Positions 30,570 through 39,041 of a stretch of DNA of 48,403 bases are shown here, piece by piece. Made by a program: the position numbers and the translations under genes. The notes beneath the pieces were generated by a model that saw only the letters and a list, made by a program, of their open reading frames with translations, made no database searches and was not told the DNA's origin. Each line of letters opens with the position of its first letter. Position 1 is the first letter of the stretch. This DNA comes from Pseudonocardia sp. GTDB taxonomy: Bacteria > Actinomycetota > Actinomycetes > Mycobacteriales > Pseudonocardiaceae. The stretch lies in contig NZ_JAJCYB010000062.1 of NCBI RefSeq assembly GCF_029263155.1, forward strand, positions 1 through 48,403, written 5' to 3'.

Positions 30570-31966
30570 CGGGCTCCCTCCACGAGCGCGGCGGCGAGGC
30601 GTTCCAGCCCTGCCGCCCGCGAGGCCTTGACCAGCACCGCGTCCCCGGGCCGCAGCTCGGCGCGCAGCAGGCCCAGCGCGCCGTCGACGTCGGCGACGTC
30701 ACGGCCCGCGCCGTACTCGGGGGCGCCGACCGCCACGATCTCGTCGACGCCGAGGTCCACGGCGTCCCGGGCCACCCGCGCGTGCGCGGCGGCGGACCCG
30801 TCACCCAGCTCGCCGATCCGGCCCAGCACCGCCCAGGTCCGGCGGCCCTCGCCCAGCGAGGCGAGCGCCGACAGCGCGGCCCGCATCGACTCCGGGTTGG
30901 CGTTATAGGCGTCGTTGACGACGGTGACGCCGTCGGGGCGTTCGGTCAGCTCCATCCGCCACCGCGACGCGGGCTCCGCGGCCGACAGCGCGGCGGCCAC
31001 CCCGGCCGGGGTGCCGCCCAGCTCGAGCGCGACGGCGGCCGCGGCGAGCGCGTTGCCGACGTGGTGCCCGCCGACCAGCCGCAGCGCCACCTCCGCCGTT
31101 CCGGCGGGGGCGACCAGGGTGAACCGGGCGCGCCCGCCGTCGAGCCGGACGTGCTCGGCGCGCACGTGCGCGTTGGGGTGCGCGCCGGTGAGCACGACGC
31201 GCGCGTCGGTGCGGATGCCCATCGCGGCGACGGCCGGGTCGTCGGCGTTGAGGACGGCGATCCCGTCGTGGTCCAGCGCCTCCACCAGCTCGCCCTTGGC
31301 GGCCGCGATGGCCGCGGTCGACCCGAACTCGCCCAGGTGTGCCGAGCCCACGTTGAGCACCACCCCGATCCGGGGCGGCACGGCCGCGGCGAGCGCGGCG
31401 ATGTGCCCGGGGCCGCGGGCGGAGAACTCCAGCACGAGATGACGGGTGGCCTCGCCCGCGCGCAGCGCGGTCCAGGGCAGGCCCAGCTCGTTGTTGAACG
31501 ACCCCGGCGGGGCGACGGTCTCACCGAGGGGGGTGAGCACGGCGGCGAGCAGGTCCTTCGTCGAGGTCTTGCCCGAGCTGCCGGTGACGCCGACCACGGC
31601 ACAGTCCGGCAGCGCCGCCACCGCGTGCCCGGCCAGGCGGCCCAGCGCGGCGAGCACCGCGGCGCCGTGGCCGTCGGGGTCCGTGGAGCTCAGGTAGGTG
31701 CCGGTGGCCCGCTCGGACACCGGTGGTGCGATCACCGACGGCGCGTCGACCGCGCGCCCGGCCAGCACCCCGCCCGCTCCCGCGGCGACCGCCGCGGCCG
31801 CGAAGTCGTGCCCGTCCACCCGCTCCCCCGGCAGCGCCAGGAACAGCCCGCCCGGACCGATCGCCCGGGTGTCGAACTCCACGGCGGTGACGCGCTCGTC
31901 ACCCCGGGCGCGGTGCAGCCTCCCCCCGGTCACGGCGGCGACCTCCGCGAGCGTCATCGGCTTCAC
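30566..31966 (-). CDS. murF: UDP-MurNAc-tripeptide--D-alanyl-D-alanine ligase
   Basis: The protein has 466 aa and adds D-Ala-D-Ala to complete the pentapeptide precursor. The N-terminus is [17 protein letters not shown]. The P-loop is [17 protein letters not shown], with [12 protein letters not shown] and [15 protein letters not shown] as further MurF motifs. The GTG at 31966 has GGGGG 5-6 nt upstream; an ATG three codons later is an alternative. Unlike most junctions in this cluster, it is separated from murE by 130 bp. Confidence 0.97.
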   Translation of the reverse strand: MKPMTLAEVAAVTGGRLHRARGDERVTAVEFDTRAIGPGGLFLALPGERVDGHDFAAAAVAAGAGGVLAGRAVDAPSVIAPPVSERATGTYLSSTDPDGHGAAVLAALGRLAGHAVAALPDCAVVGVTGSSGKTSTKDLLAAVLTPLGETVAPPGSFNNELGLPWTALRAGEATRHLVLEFSARGPGHIAALAAAVPPRIGVVLNVGSAHLGEFGSTAAIAAAKGELVEALDHDGIAVLNADDPAVAAMGIRTDARVVLTGAHPNAHVRAEHVRLDGGRARFTLVAPAGTAEVALRLVGGHHVGNALAAAAVALELGGTPAGVAAALSAAEPASRWRMELTERPDGVTVVNDAYNANPESMRAALSALASLGEGRRTWAVLGRIGELGDGSAAAHARVARDAVDLGVDEIVAVGAPEYGAGRDVADVDGALGLLRAELRPGDAVLVKASRAAGLERLAAALVEGAR

Positions 31967-32096
31967 CGCGGCCCCCCGCCGGGAGCCGGTCGCGGACGCC
32001 GGTGGTCGCGGGCCGCCGCGCACGCAGGCGGGCCGGTGGTGAGCGCAGCGGGCGGCTGGGCCGCCGCGGCGCGTGGCGGCCGGGACGCGGGGGGCA

Positions 32097-33638
32097 CTAG
32101 CGCACGCCCGCGGCGGACAGCGCGGCCGCGAGCTCGGCGGCGTCGTCGAAGGGGTGCTTGACCCCGTGGACCTCCTGGCCGACCTCGTGGCCCTTGCCCG
32201 CCACGACCACGGCGTCACCGGGCCCCGCCGCGGCGACCGCGGCGGCGATCGCGGCGCGCCGGTCACCGATCTCCTGGATCTCGCCGCGCCCGGGTTCGGC
32301 CACCGCACCGGCCAGCATCGCGGCACGGATGTCGGCGGGGTCCTCGGTGCGCGGGTTGTCGTCGGTGACCACGAGCAGCGCCGACCGCGCGGCCGCCGCG
32401 GCCCCCATGAGGGGCCGCTTGCCGCGGTCGCGGTCGCCGCCGCAGCCCAGCACCGTGATGATGCGGCCCTGGACCTCGCCGTGCAGCGCGTCGAGCAGCG
32501 CGGCCACGGCGGCGGGCTTGTGCGCGTAGTCGACGACGGCCAGGAACGGCTGACCCACGTCCACGCGCTGCATCCGCCCCGGCACCGCCACCGCGGCCAG
32601 GCCCGCGACGGCCACCTCGAGCGGCACGCCCGCGGCGTCCAGGCAGGCCAGGGCCACCAGGGCGTTGGCGACGTTGAACGCGCCCGGCAGCAGCAGTCGC
32701 GCCGGGACCACGCGCCCGTCGGGGGTCAGCACGGTGAAGGTCTGCGAGCCGTCCTGGCCGGTCTCGGTGTCGACGGCCCGCCAGTCGGCCGGGGCGCCCG
32801 TGCCGGCGACGGTGACCACGTCCGGGGTGCGTGCCGCGAGCCGCTGCCCCCACGCGTCGTCGACGCAGACCACGCTGCGCCGCGCCCAGTGGTCGAACAG
32901 CATCGCCTTGGTCTCGAAGTAGTCGTCCATGTCGCGGTGGAAGTCGAGGTGGTCCTGCGACAGGTTGGTGAACGCGCCCACCGCGAACCGGGTGCCCGCG
33001 GCGCGCCCCAGCGCCAGCGCGTGGCTGGACACCTCCATCGCCACGTCGGTGACGCCGGCCTCGACCATCATCGCGAACAGGGCCTGCAGGTCCGGCGCCT
33101 CCGGGGTGGTGAACGCGCTGGGCAGCCGCTGCCCGCCGATCCGGGTGCCGACCGTGCCGATCAGCCCGGTGGCCCGCCCGGCCGCCGCGAGCCCCGCATC
33201 GACGAGGTGCGCCACGGTGGTCTTGCCGCTGGTGCCGGTGATGCCGAGCACCGAGAGGCGGGCCGTCGGGTCGCCGTACACCAGGGCGGACGCGGAGCCG
33301 AGCACGTCGCGCGGGGTGGGGTGCACGAGCACCGGCACACCGTGGGGCAGCGCGCGGGAGGCACCCGCCGGGTCGGTGAGCACCGCGACGGCGCCTGCGC
33401 CCGCCGCGGCGGTGGCGAAGTCGGCCCCGTGCACGCGGGATCCGGGCAGGGCGGCGAACAGGTCTCCGGGCCGTACGTCGGAGGCGCGCAGCGTGACGCC
33501 GGTGACGGACGTGCCCGGCGGGGGCGCGAGGACCCCGATGCGGGCGGCCACGGCGCCCAGGTCCACCGGATGCGGCCGACGGGGACGCAGCGGCTCCGGG
33601 GACACCTCCGGCGCGGCGGACGAGCGGGCATGCGGCAC
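32097..33638 (-). CDS. murE: UDP-MurNAc-L-alanyl-D-glutamate--2,6-diaminopimelate ligase
   Basis: The protein has 513 aa. The P-loop is ITGTSGKTTVAHLV. VTDDNPRTEDP carries the DNPR motif that selects meso-diaminopimelate over lysine, so the wall is of the mDAP type expected here. Conserved MEVSSHALALGR and QDHLDFHRDMDDY are present. The GTG at 33638 is preceded by TAGCCT at 7 nt and no Shine-Dalgarno, pointing to a leaderless transcript. The frame is open for 164 more codons upstream, but that sequence is not protein-like. Confidence 0.94.
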   Translation of the reverse strand: MPHARSSAAPEVSPEPLRPRRPHPVDLGAVAARIGVLAPPPGTSVTGVTLRASDVRPGDLFAALPGSRVHGADFATAAAGAGAVAVLTDPAGASRALPHGVPVLVHPTPRDVLGSASALVYGDPTARLSVLGITGTSGKTTVAHLVDAGLAAAGRATGLIGTVGTRIGGQRLPSAFTTPEAPDLQALFAMMVEAGVTDVAMEVSSHALALGRAAGTRFAVGAFTNLSQDHLDFHRDMDDYFETKAMLFDHWARRSVVCVDDAWGQRLAARTPDVVTVAGTGAPADWRAVDTETGQDGSQTFTVLTPDGRVVPARLLLPGAFNVANALVALACLDAAGVPLEVAVAGLAAVAVPGRMQRVDVGQPFLAVVDYAHKPAAVAALLDALHGEVQGRIITVLGCGGDRDRGKRPLMGAAAAARSALLVVTDDNPRTEDPADIRAAMLAGAVAEPGRGEIQEIGDRRAAIAAAVAAAGPGDAVVVAGKGHEVGQEVHGVKHPFDDAAELAAALSAAGVR

Positions 33639-33645
33639 GCCCGGG

Positions 33646-33651
33646 AGGCTA
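33646..33651 (-). promoter_or_regulatory. candidate -10 element, leaderless murE start
   Basis: TAGCCT on the minus strand ends 7 nt before the murE GTG. With no Shine-Dalgarno between them, transcription probably begins at or next to the start codon. The -35 region is poor. Confidence 0.5.
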
Positions 33652-34006
33652 CCGGCGGTCCGGATCGCCCCCTCCCGCGCACCACCGCTCGTCACCGATC
33701 CCACGGCCCACCCGCCGCACCGGGCCGACCGGTCGCCGGACCCCGCCCGGCCGTGGCGGGCGGGGTACCTGTCGCCGCACCCCGGGCACCGATGATCGAC
33801 GCCTCGGAACGGTCGGGCGGGCCCGGACCCGCCGCCGGTTCCGCAACGGCGATCACACCCGCCGGCGCCCGGTCGCAGCGCCGGGACGACCGGCCGTCGA
33901 CGTCCCGGCAGGCACCCCACGGGTGGTGGCGCGGGGTGCACGACGGCGCCGGACCGCCGCCGCACGTCCGACCCCCGCGCGCGTCCCGCCGCCCGCCGCG
34001 AGGGCA

Positions 34007-34039
34007 CTCGCGCGCACGGGTCGTGCCGACGCGCGCGAG
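34007..34039. repeat. 9-bp inverted repeat in the ftsI-murE gap
   Basis: CTCGCGCGC (34007-34015) and GCGCGCGAG (34031-34039) are perfect complements around a 15-nt loop, about 130 bp after the ftsI stop codon on the transcribed strand. It could end part of the upstream transcript. Confidence 0.5.
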
Positions 34040-34102
34040 GGAGCCTGCTACCCCAGTGCGCTCCGAGTCGACGCCAGCACGTCGTGCCGACGCGCGCGAG
34101 GG
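34020..34102. repeat. 22-bp exact direct repeat in the ftsI-murE gap
   Basis: The same 22 bases, starting GTCGTGCCGACG and ending GCGAGGG, are at 34020-34041 and 34081-34102, 61 bp apart. The intervening sequence is lower in GC and unrelated. Confidence 0.85.
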
Positions 34103-34166
34103 CCCCGCGCGCCGGGGACGACCCCCGCACGCCCGCACGAGCGTCCGCGGCGCGTCCGCCGTCCGC

Positions 34167-36011
34167 TCAGGGGGCGACGAGGGTCTGCACCGGGGCCGGC
34201 TCGGCGCTCACCGGCAACCGCTCGCGCTGGGCGAGGTAGCTGGCGATGTCGTGGAACAGCGGCGCCGCCCCCGCCCCACCGGACGGCGCGTCGAGCATGA
34301 TCGCGATGACGTAGCGGGGGTCGTCGGCCGGGATCATGCCCGCGAAGGTGATCCAGTACGTCGACGACGCGTAGCAGCCGCACTCCGGGTCGACCTGCTG
34401 CGCGGTGCCGGTCTTGCCCGCCACCCGGTAGCCGGGCACGGCGGCCGCCGCACCGGTGCCGCGCTGGCCGCGCTCGTCCTGCGTGACGGCGGTGAGCATC
34501 GTCCGCAGCTGCTGCGCGGTCTCCGGGGACACCACCCGGACCGGCTCGGGTGTCGGGGTGGGCGTGCGCACGCCGTCCGGGCCGACCGTCCCGGACACGA
34601 TCCGCGGCGGGATCCGCACGCCGTCGTTGGCGACGGCCTGGTACATCCCGGCCATCTGCAGCACCGTCATCGACAGGCCCTGCCCGATCGGCAGGTTGCC
34701 GAACGTCGAGCCCGACCACGCCTCGCGCGCCGGAACCGATCCGGCGCTCTCCCCGGGCAGCCCGACGTCGGTCCTGGTCCCGATCCCGAACAGGGCCAGC
34801 ATCTCGGCGAACCGCTCCTCGCCGACCTCCTGCGCCGTCATGATCGTGCCCACGTTCGACGACTTCGCCAGCACCCCGGTCAGCGTGTAGTTCTCGACGC
34901 CGTGGGACCAGGCGTCCTTGATGGTGCGGTCCGCCACGTCGATGGTGCCGGGCACCGACAGCACGTCCTGGGGCGTGGCGAGCCCGTACTCCAGCGCCGC
35001 GGCCATCGTCACGATCTTGTTGACCGAGCCCGGCTCGAACGGGCTGGTGACGGCCGGGTTGCCGCCGCCGGTGCCGGTCGACCGGTCGGAGTTGCCGCCG
35101 TTGGCCAGGGCCAGCACCTCACCGGTACGCGAGTCGAGCACCACCGCCGAGGACGTCTCCCCCGCACCGGTGCGCGCCACCTCGTCGGCCAGCGCACGCT
35201 GCACGGTGTACTGCAGGTCGGAGTCCAGCGTCAGCTGCAGGTCCGAGCCGGGCACGACCGGGCGCTCGAACTGGGTGCTGCCCGGGATCTCCGCGGAGCT
35301 CTCCTCGGCCTGGTCCACCACGCGCAGCCCCTCGGAGCCGGCGAGCAGGTTGTCCTGCGAGCTCTCCAGCCCCTCGCGGCCGATGATCCGTTCCTCGCCC
35401 GGGTCCCACCGCGAGAACCCGACGATGCTCGACGCGAGCGGCCCGCCCGGGTACTCCCGCTCCTCGCGGTACTCCTCGTCGATGTGGCGGAACCGCTCCC
35501 GCAGCGCGCGGGCCACGTTCGGGTCGACGTTCTCGGCCAGCACCACGTAGGCCCGGTCGCTGCTGAGTCGCTCGACCAGCTCGGCGCGGTCCTCACCGGT
35601 GGCCGCCGCGACCGCGGTGGCCATCTGCTGGACCAGCGCCGGGGCGTCGTCGCCCTCCTCCCGGACGATCGTGCGCGGGTTCGCCACCAGCGCGCGGGCC
35701 TCGACGCTGAACGCGAGCGGCGTACCGGCCCGGTCCAGGATCGCGCCGCGCTCGGCCGGGATGTGCAGCTCGACGGTGCGCTGGCGCTCCGCGAGGGCGT
35801 TCAGCTCGCCCGCCTGCACGGTCTGCACCGTCGCCAGGCGGACCGTGGCCAGCGCGAGCGCGACGACGAGCAGGATCCGGCCCAGCCGCAGGCGCGCGAG
35901 ATGGTCCCGGGACCGGGCGGTTGCGGCCGGCGGCCGGCGACCGGCGGCACGGGCCACGGGCGGCTTCCGCGCCGCCCCGCTGGGCCGGGACCGGGGCGGG
36001 GCCGTCGGCAT
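34167..36011 (-). CDS. ftsI: septal transpeptidase FtsI (class B PBP3)
   Basis: The protein has 614 aa. A basic cytoplasmic tail of about 40 residues precedes one transmembrane helix (RLGRILLVVALALATVRL). The dimerisation domain follows, then the transpeptidase with SVNK (Ser329, acylated by penicillin), SSN (Ser384) and KTG (Lys533). FtsI cross-links septal peptidoglycan with FtsW. The ATG at 36011 shares one base with the ftsL stop (TGATG). The protein ends in an Ala/Pro-rich tail. Confidence 0.97.
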   Translation of the reverse strand: MPTAPPRSRPSGAARKPPVARAAGRRPPAATARSRDHLARLRLGRILLVVALALATVRLATVQTVQAGELNALAERQRTVELHIPAERGAILDRAGTPLAFSVEARALVANPRTIVREEGDDAPALVQQMATAVAAATGEDRAELVERLSSDRAYVVLAENVDPNVARALRERFRHIDEEYREEREYPGGPLASSIVGFSRWDPGEERIIGREGLESSQDNLLAGSEGLRVVDQAEESSAEIPGSTQFERPVVPGSDLQLTLDSDLQYTVQRALADEVARTGAGETSSAVVLDSRTGEVLALANGGNSDRSTGTGGGNPAVTSPFEPGSVNKIVTMAAALEYGLATPQDVLSVPGTIDVADRTIKDAWSHGVENYTLTGVLAKSSNVGTIMTAQEVGEERFAEMLALFGIGTRTDVGLPGESAGSVPAREAWSGSTFGNLPIGQGLSMTVLQMAGMYQAVANDGVRIPPRIVSGTVGPDGVRTPTPTPEPVRVVSPETAQQLRTMLTAVTQDERGQRGTGAAAAVPGYRVAGKTGTAQQVDPECGCYASSTYWITFAGMIPADDPRYVIAIMLDAPSGGAGAAPLFHDIASYLAQRERLPVSAEPAPVQTLVAP

Positions 36012-36832
36012 CAGTTCCCGGCCGGGGTCGCACCGTCGGCGGCCGGTTCCGCGGCCGCCGCGGCGGCGGCCGGGTCGGCCGCGGCCTGCTCGGCCGGGTC
36101 GACGGGTTCCTCGGCCGCCGGGTCGACCGGCGCCGCATCCCCGGCGGGCGGCTCGGCCGGGGCCGCCGGGTCCTCCCCCGCGGGCGGCTCGACGGGGGCC
36201 GCCGGGTCCTCCCCTGCGGCCCCGGCCGGGGCCGCCGCGTCGGCGGGCGACTCGCCTGCGGGTGCCTGCCCGGCGGCCGGGGGTGGGACGGGCACGGGCG
36301 GGGGTGGGGGCGGGGCGGGGGCGCGCGCGACCGACGGGTCGCCGACCACCGTCACCGTGCCGTCCGGCGCGACCACGATCCGCGCCGTGTCCTGCACCGG
36401 CACCATGCCCATCTGCTCGGCCCGACGCACCAGCTCCGGCGCGGAGCCGGCCACCGCGACCTCGCGACGCAGCGCCTCGACCTGCTCGCTGAGCTCCGCG
36501 GCCGCGAGCCGGGCGTCCTGGAGCCGGTAGGAGTCGGCCGCCGCCGCCGTGGACAGCCACAGCGTGAGGACCAGGCCCGAGCCCAGCAGCACCATCACGA
36601 GCATGACGAACTGCGCGCGGCGCGCCGGGGCGCCCGACCGCGCCGGGCGCACGCCGCCGACCAGCCTGCGCAGCCGCTCGTCGCGGCGGGCGTAGGCCTT
36701 CTGCGCGGCTCCCGCGTCCCGGGTCCGCGGGGCACCGCGCTGGGCGGGGACGACCGGAGGCGGGGCCGTACGACCCGGCCGCGACGCGGTCCGCACCGAA
36801 CCGCGCGGCCGTTCGGTCACCGGCGCGCTCAT
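36011..36832 (-). CDS. ftsL: FtsL-like divisome protein with Ala/Pro/Glu-rich tail
   Basis: The protein has 273 aa, assigned by position and shape. A basic cytoplasmic region (residues 1-75) precedes one transmembrane helix (QFVMLVMVLLGSGLVLTLWL), then a short leucine-zipper-like coiled coil (RLQDARLAAAELSEQVEALRR, about residues 105-130) and VRRAEQMGMVPVQDTARIVV. The last 100 residues are an extracytoplasmic repeat of GEDPAAPxEPPAG type. FtsL joins FtsQ and FtsB-like proteins in activating FtsWI. The ATG has only a weak Shine-Dalgarno, and a short upstream ORF stops within it. Confidence 0.88.
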   Translation of the reverse strand: MSAPVTERPRGSVRTASRPGRTAPPPVVPAQRGAPRTRDAGAAQKAYARRDERLRRLVGGVRPARSGAPARRAQFVMLVMVLLGSGLVLTLWLSTAAAADSYRLQDARLAAAELSEQVEALRREVAVAGSAPELVRRAEQMGMVPVQDTARIVVAPDGTVTVVGDPSVARAPAPPPPPPVPVPPPAAGQAPAGESPADAAAPAGAAGEDPAAPVEPPAGEDPAAPAEPPAGDAAPVDPAAEEPVDPAEQAAADPAAAAAAAEPAADGATPAGN

Positions 36833-36897
36833 CGCTCGTCCACCGTCCTCGCAGCGCGCACCCACCGCACCCGTGAACCCCTCGTCAGCTCGCTCAT
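36829..36897 (-). CDS. possible 22-codon leader ORF coupled to ftsL
   Basis: An ATG at 36897 with the good Shine-Dalgarno TGGAGGGT opens a 22-codon frame (MSELTRGSRVRWVRAARTVD at its start) whose TGA overlaps the ftsL ATG (ATGA, 36832-36829). It fills the 97-bp gap between rsmH and ftsL almost completely. As ftsL itself has a weak ribosome site, coupled translation is plausible. A functional peptide is not shown. Confidence 0.45.
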   Translation of the reverse strand: MSELTRGSRVRWVRAARTVDER

Positions 36898-36929
36898 GCC
36901 CACCCTCCACTCGTGCCCGCGCGGCCGGC

Positions 36930-37940
36930 TCACGCCGCCCCCCTGATGCGTTCCGCCGCCCGCAGGCGCACCGACGCCGCCCGCGGGTTCTCGGCGACCT
37001 CGTCGTCCCCCGCGACCTCCGCACCGCGGGTCAGCAGCCGGAACCCGGGCTCGTGGCCGGGCAGCTCGACGGGCAGGTCGAGCGGGGTGCGGGAGCTCGC
37101 CCGTCCGGCCAGCTCCCGCTTGACCATCCGGTCCTCCAGCGAGTGGTAGGCGAGCACGACCAGCCTGCCGCCGACCGCGAGCGAGTCCAGCGCGGCGGGC
37201 AGCGCGGCCGCCAGCGCGGCCAGCTCGCCGTTGACCTCGATGCGCAGCGCCTGGAAGGTCCGCTTCGCCGGGTGCCCCCCGGTGCGCCGCGATCCCGCGG
37301 GCACCGCCGCGTAGAGCAGCTCGACCAGCTCCGCGCTGCGCCGCAGCGGGGCCTCGTCCCGCCGTCGCGCCACGGCCTGGGCGATCCGCATCGCGAACCG
37401 CTCCTCGCCGTACTCGCGCAGCACCCGCGCGAGCTGCCGCACCGGGTAGGTGTTGAGGACGTCGGCCGCGGTGGGCCCGGTGGTCGGGTCCATCCGCATG
37501 TCGAGCTCGGCGTCACGCGAGTAGGAGAAGCCGCGCTCGTCCGCGTCGAGCTGCAGCGACGACACGCCGAGGTCGAACAGCACCCCGTCCACGGGCCCCA
37601 GCCCGAGGTCGTCGACGACGTCGGCGATGCGGTCGTACACCGCGTGCACCAGGTGCGTGCGGTCGGCGTGGGCGACCAGCCGGCGCCCGGCGAGCGCCAG
37701 CGCGTCGGGATCGCGGTCCAGCCCGACGAGGGTGAGGCGCGGGTGCCGGGCCAGCAGCGCCGCCGCGTGGCCGCCGAGGCCCAGCGTGGCGTCGACCAGC
37801 ACCGGACCCCGGCCCGCCCGCTCCGGCCCCGCGAGCGCGGGAGCCAGGAGGTCGGCGACGCGGGACAGGAGCACCGGGACGTGCCTGGCCCCAGCCGGCC
37901 CGCCGTGGTCGCCCCCGTCCGGATCGATCCTGCCGCGCAT
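36930..37940 (-). CDS. rsmH: 16S rRNA (cytosine-1402-N4)-methyltransferase
   Basis: The protein has 336 aa and was formerly MraW. It starts with [13 protein letters not shown], then has the SAM site [17 protein letters not shown], the [16 protein letters not shown] motif, [15 protein letters not shown] and the C-terminal [13 protein letters not shown]. It N4-methylates C1402 of 16S rRNA at the decoding site. The ATG has GGGAGGTGA in ideal position. A 262-bp spacer separates it from mraZ and holds a CCTGGCACC/GGTGCGCCAGG hairpin at 38120-38145. Confidence 0.97.
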   Translation of the reverse strand: MRGRIDPDGGDHGGPAGARHVPVLLSRVADLLAPALAGPERAGRGPVLVDATLGLGGHAAALLARHPRLTLVGLDRDPDALALAGRRLVAHADRTHLVHAVYDRIADVVDDLGLGPVDGVLFDLGVSSLQLDADERGFSYSRDAELDMRMDPTTGPTAADVLNTYPVRQLARVLREYGEERFAMRIAQAVARRRDEAPLRRSAELVELLYAAVPAGSRRTGGHPAKRTFQALRIEVNGELAALAAALPAALDSLAVGGRLVVLAYHSLEDRMVKRELAGRASSRTPLDLPVELPGHEPGFRLLTRGAEVAGDDEVAENPRAASVRLRAAERIRGAA

Positions 37941-38119
37941 CGCTCACCTCCCGCACTGCCGTCGCCGCCGGCCGCGCCGGTGTGTCAGCGGGCCCGTCCC
38001 GTGCTCCCCAGCCGCGGGTTCGGACCCGAGCCCGAGCGACGGGCCACCGGGCCGCCGATCGGGAACCTCTCGCGGTGTCCCCACCCGGGCGCCGCGCCCG
38101 CCTTCTCCTCGTCCACGGA

Positions 38120-38145
38120 CCTGGCACCGGGGAAGGTGCGCCAGG
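38120..38145. repeat. hairpin in the mraZ-rsmH spacer
   Basis: CCTGGCACC and GGTGCGCCAGG pair with a single bulge around GGGGAA. The transcribed strand would form it about 60 nt after the mraZ stop codon. It may be a partial terminator or processing site. Confidence 0.45.
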
Positions 38146-38202
38146 GCCGTCGGTGAGGGGAAGGGGACGCGGCGCCCGGGAGGGGGCACCGACACTGCTC
38201 GA

Positions 38203-38625
38203 CTAGAGCCCGACCTCCTGCTTGGCCGTGGCGTAGTCGTCCTCGTGTTGTTGCTGGTAGCTGGCCCAGGCCTGCGCGTCCCAGATCTCGGCGCGCGTGA
38301 ACGCGCCGATCACCACGCAGTCCTTGGTCAGCCCCGCGTAGCGCCGCAGCTCCGCGTTGATGGCGATGCGGCCCTGGCCGTCGGGGTTCTGGTCGTCGGT
38401 GCCGGAGAACAGGTTGCGCTGGAAGGCACGGGCCGCCTCGCTCGTGAGCGGCGCCGAGGAGACCTTGTGAGCCATCTCGGCGAAGGCCTCCCTGGTGAAC
38501 ACGTAGAGGCAGTGATCCTGCCCTTTCGTGATCATCAGACCGCCCCGCAGCTCGTCCCGGAACTTCGCGGGCAGCGTGAGCCGCCCTTTGTCGTCCAACT
38601 TCGGGGTGTAGGTGCCGAGGAACAC
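38203..38625 (-). CDS. mraZ: transcriptional regulator MraZ
   Basis: The protein has 140 aa, the usual family length. The two SpoVT/AbrB-like halves begin FLGTYTPKLDDKGRLTLPAKFRD and DGQGRIAINAELRRYAG. MraZ forms a ring that binds TGGGN repeats upstream of itself and represses the dcw operon. The GTG at 38625 has GGGAGG upstream; the frame is open farther, but that part covers the promoter. Five matching repeats are present at its promoter. Confidence 0.96.
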   Translation of the reverse strand: MFLGTYTPKLDDKGRLTLPAKFRDELRGGLMITKGQDHCLYVFTREAFAEMAHKVSSAPLTSEAARAFQRNLFSGTDDQNPDGQGRIAINAELRRYAGLTKDCVVIGAFTRAEIWDAQAWASYQQQHEDDYATAKQEVGL

Positions 38626-38656
38626 GGCTCCCACCTCCCCGGGCCGGGCCGGGGCG

Positions 38657-38701
38657 ACCCAGCGCGCCCCAGCGATCACCACACTACCCCACTTCGCACC
38701 A
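38657..38701 (-). promoter_or_regulatory. MraZ operator: five TGGNN repeats at 10-bp period
   Basis: On the minus strand, TGGTG (38701-38697), TGGGG (38691-38687), TGGTG (38681-38677), TGGGG (38671-38667) and TGGGT (38661-38657) are each separated by exactly 5 bp. Characterised MraZ sites are TGGGN repeats with 5-nt spacers. The array overlaps the spacer and -10 of the mraZ promoter and continues past the start point, so binding would block RNA polymerase. Confidence 0.88.
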
Positions 38702-38708
38702 CCGTCAA
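38681..38708 (-). promoter_or_regulatory. mraZ (dcw) promoter
   Basis: TTGACG (38708-38703) and TAGTGT (38686-38681) are separated by 16 bp on the minus strand. The predicted start near 38674 gives a leader of about 50 nt before the mraZ GTG. Confidence 0.75.
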
Positions 38709-39041
38709 CCGGTGACGAGGCCTTGCTCGGCCCTGGTCGACGGCGAATCGCCAGCTCAGCTACATGCTGGTCAGGTGGGGGATTCTGGGGCGCCACCCGG
38801 CGGCGGGACGGCCCGCACCGCACGATCAGGTCGATCCGGTGAGCACCGGTCGACGGACAGTGAGCAGCACACCTCCTGGGTGCGGCTGCGGACCCGACGT
38901 GTGGGCGGGTGGGGAGCGCCGGGCCGCCCCGGTGGGGCAGGGTGGGGCGAGGACGCGCCTCACCCGTCCGGGTCCATCGCCCGGGCACGTTTGACAGGAT
39001 GGGTCATCGAGCACCGTGGTTTCGACGCGCGAGGAGGTCGG
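38709..39041. other. intergenic region between divergent mraZ and moxR
   Basis: This 333-bp stretch has no gene. Open frames crossing it are in-frame upstream extensions or shadows. It holds two pairs of 10-bp-spaced TGGGG on the plus strand (38776-38790 and 38933-38947) and a TTGACA upstream of moxR. Confidence 0.6.
38991..38996 (+). promoter_or_regulatory. candidate -35 of the moxR operon
   Basis: A consensus TTGACA lies 46 bp before the moxR GTG. The expected -10 position (CCGTGGT, about 39014-39020) is a poor match, so this is tentative. Confidence 0.4.

Larger units (their letters stand above)
33639..34166. other. 528-bp gap within the dcw cluster (ftsI-murE), no supported gene
   Basis: Open frames cross the gap on both strands, but translations are Arg/Gly/Ala/Pro-rich with no domain and no Shine-Dalgarno. 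It contains a 22-bp exact direct repeat and a hairpin (listed), and the probable murE promoter at its murE end. It interrupts an otherwise tightly packed operon. Confidence 0.6.

Noticed and set aside
28038..30908. A 956-codon open frame on the plus strand
   Set aside because: Antisense to murD, mraY and part of murF; no domain, and extremely rich in Arg, Gly, His and Gln.
33692..34138. 148-codon minus-strand frame in the ftsI-murE gap
   Set aside because: No Shine-Dalgarno, no recognisable domain, and composition equal to that of the other frames of the gap.
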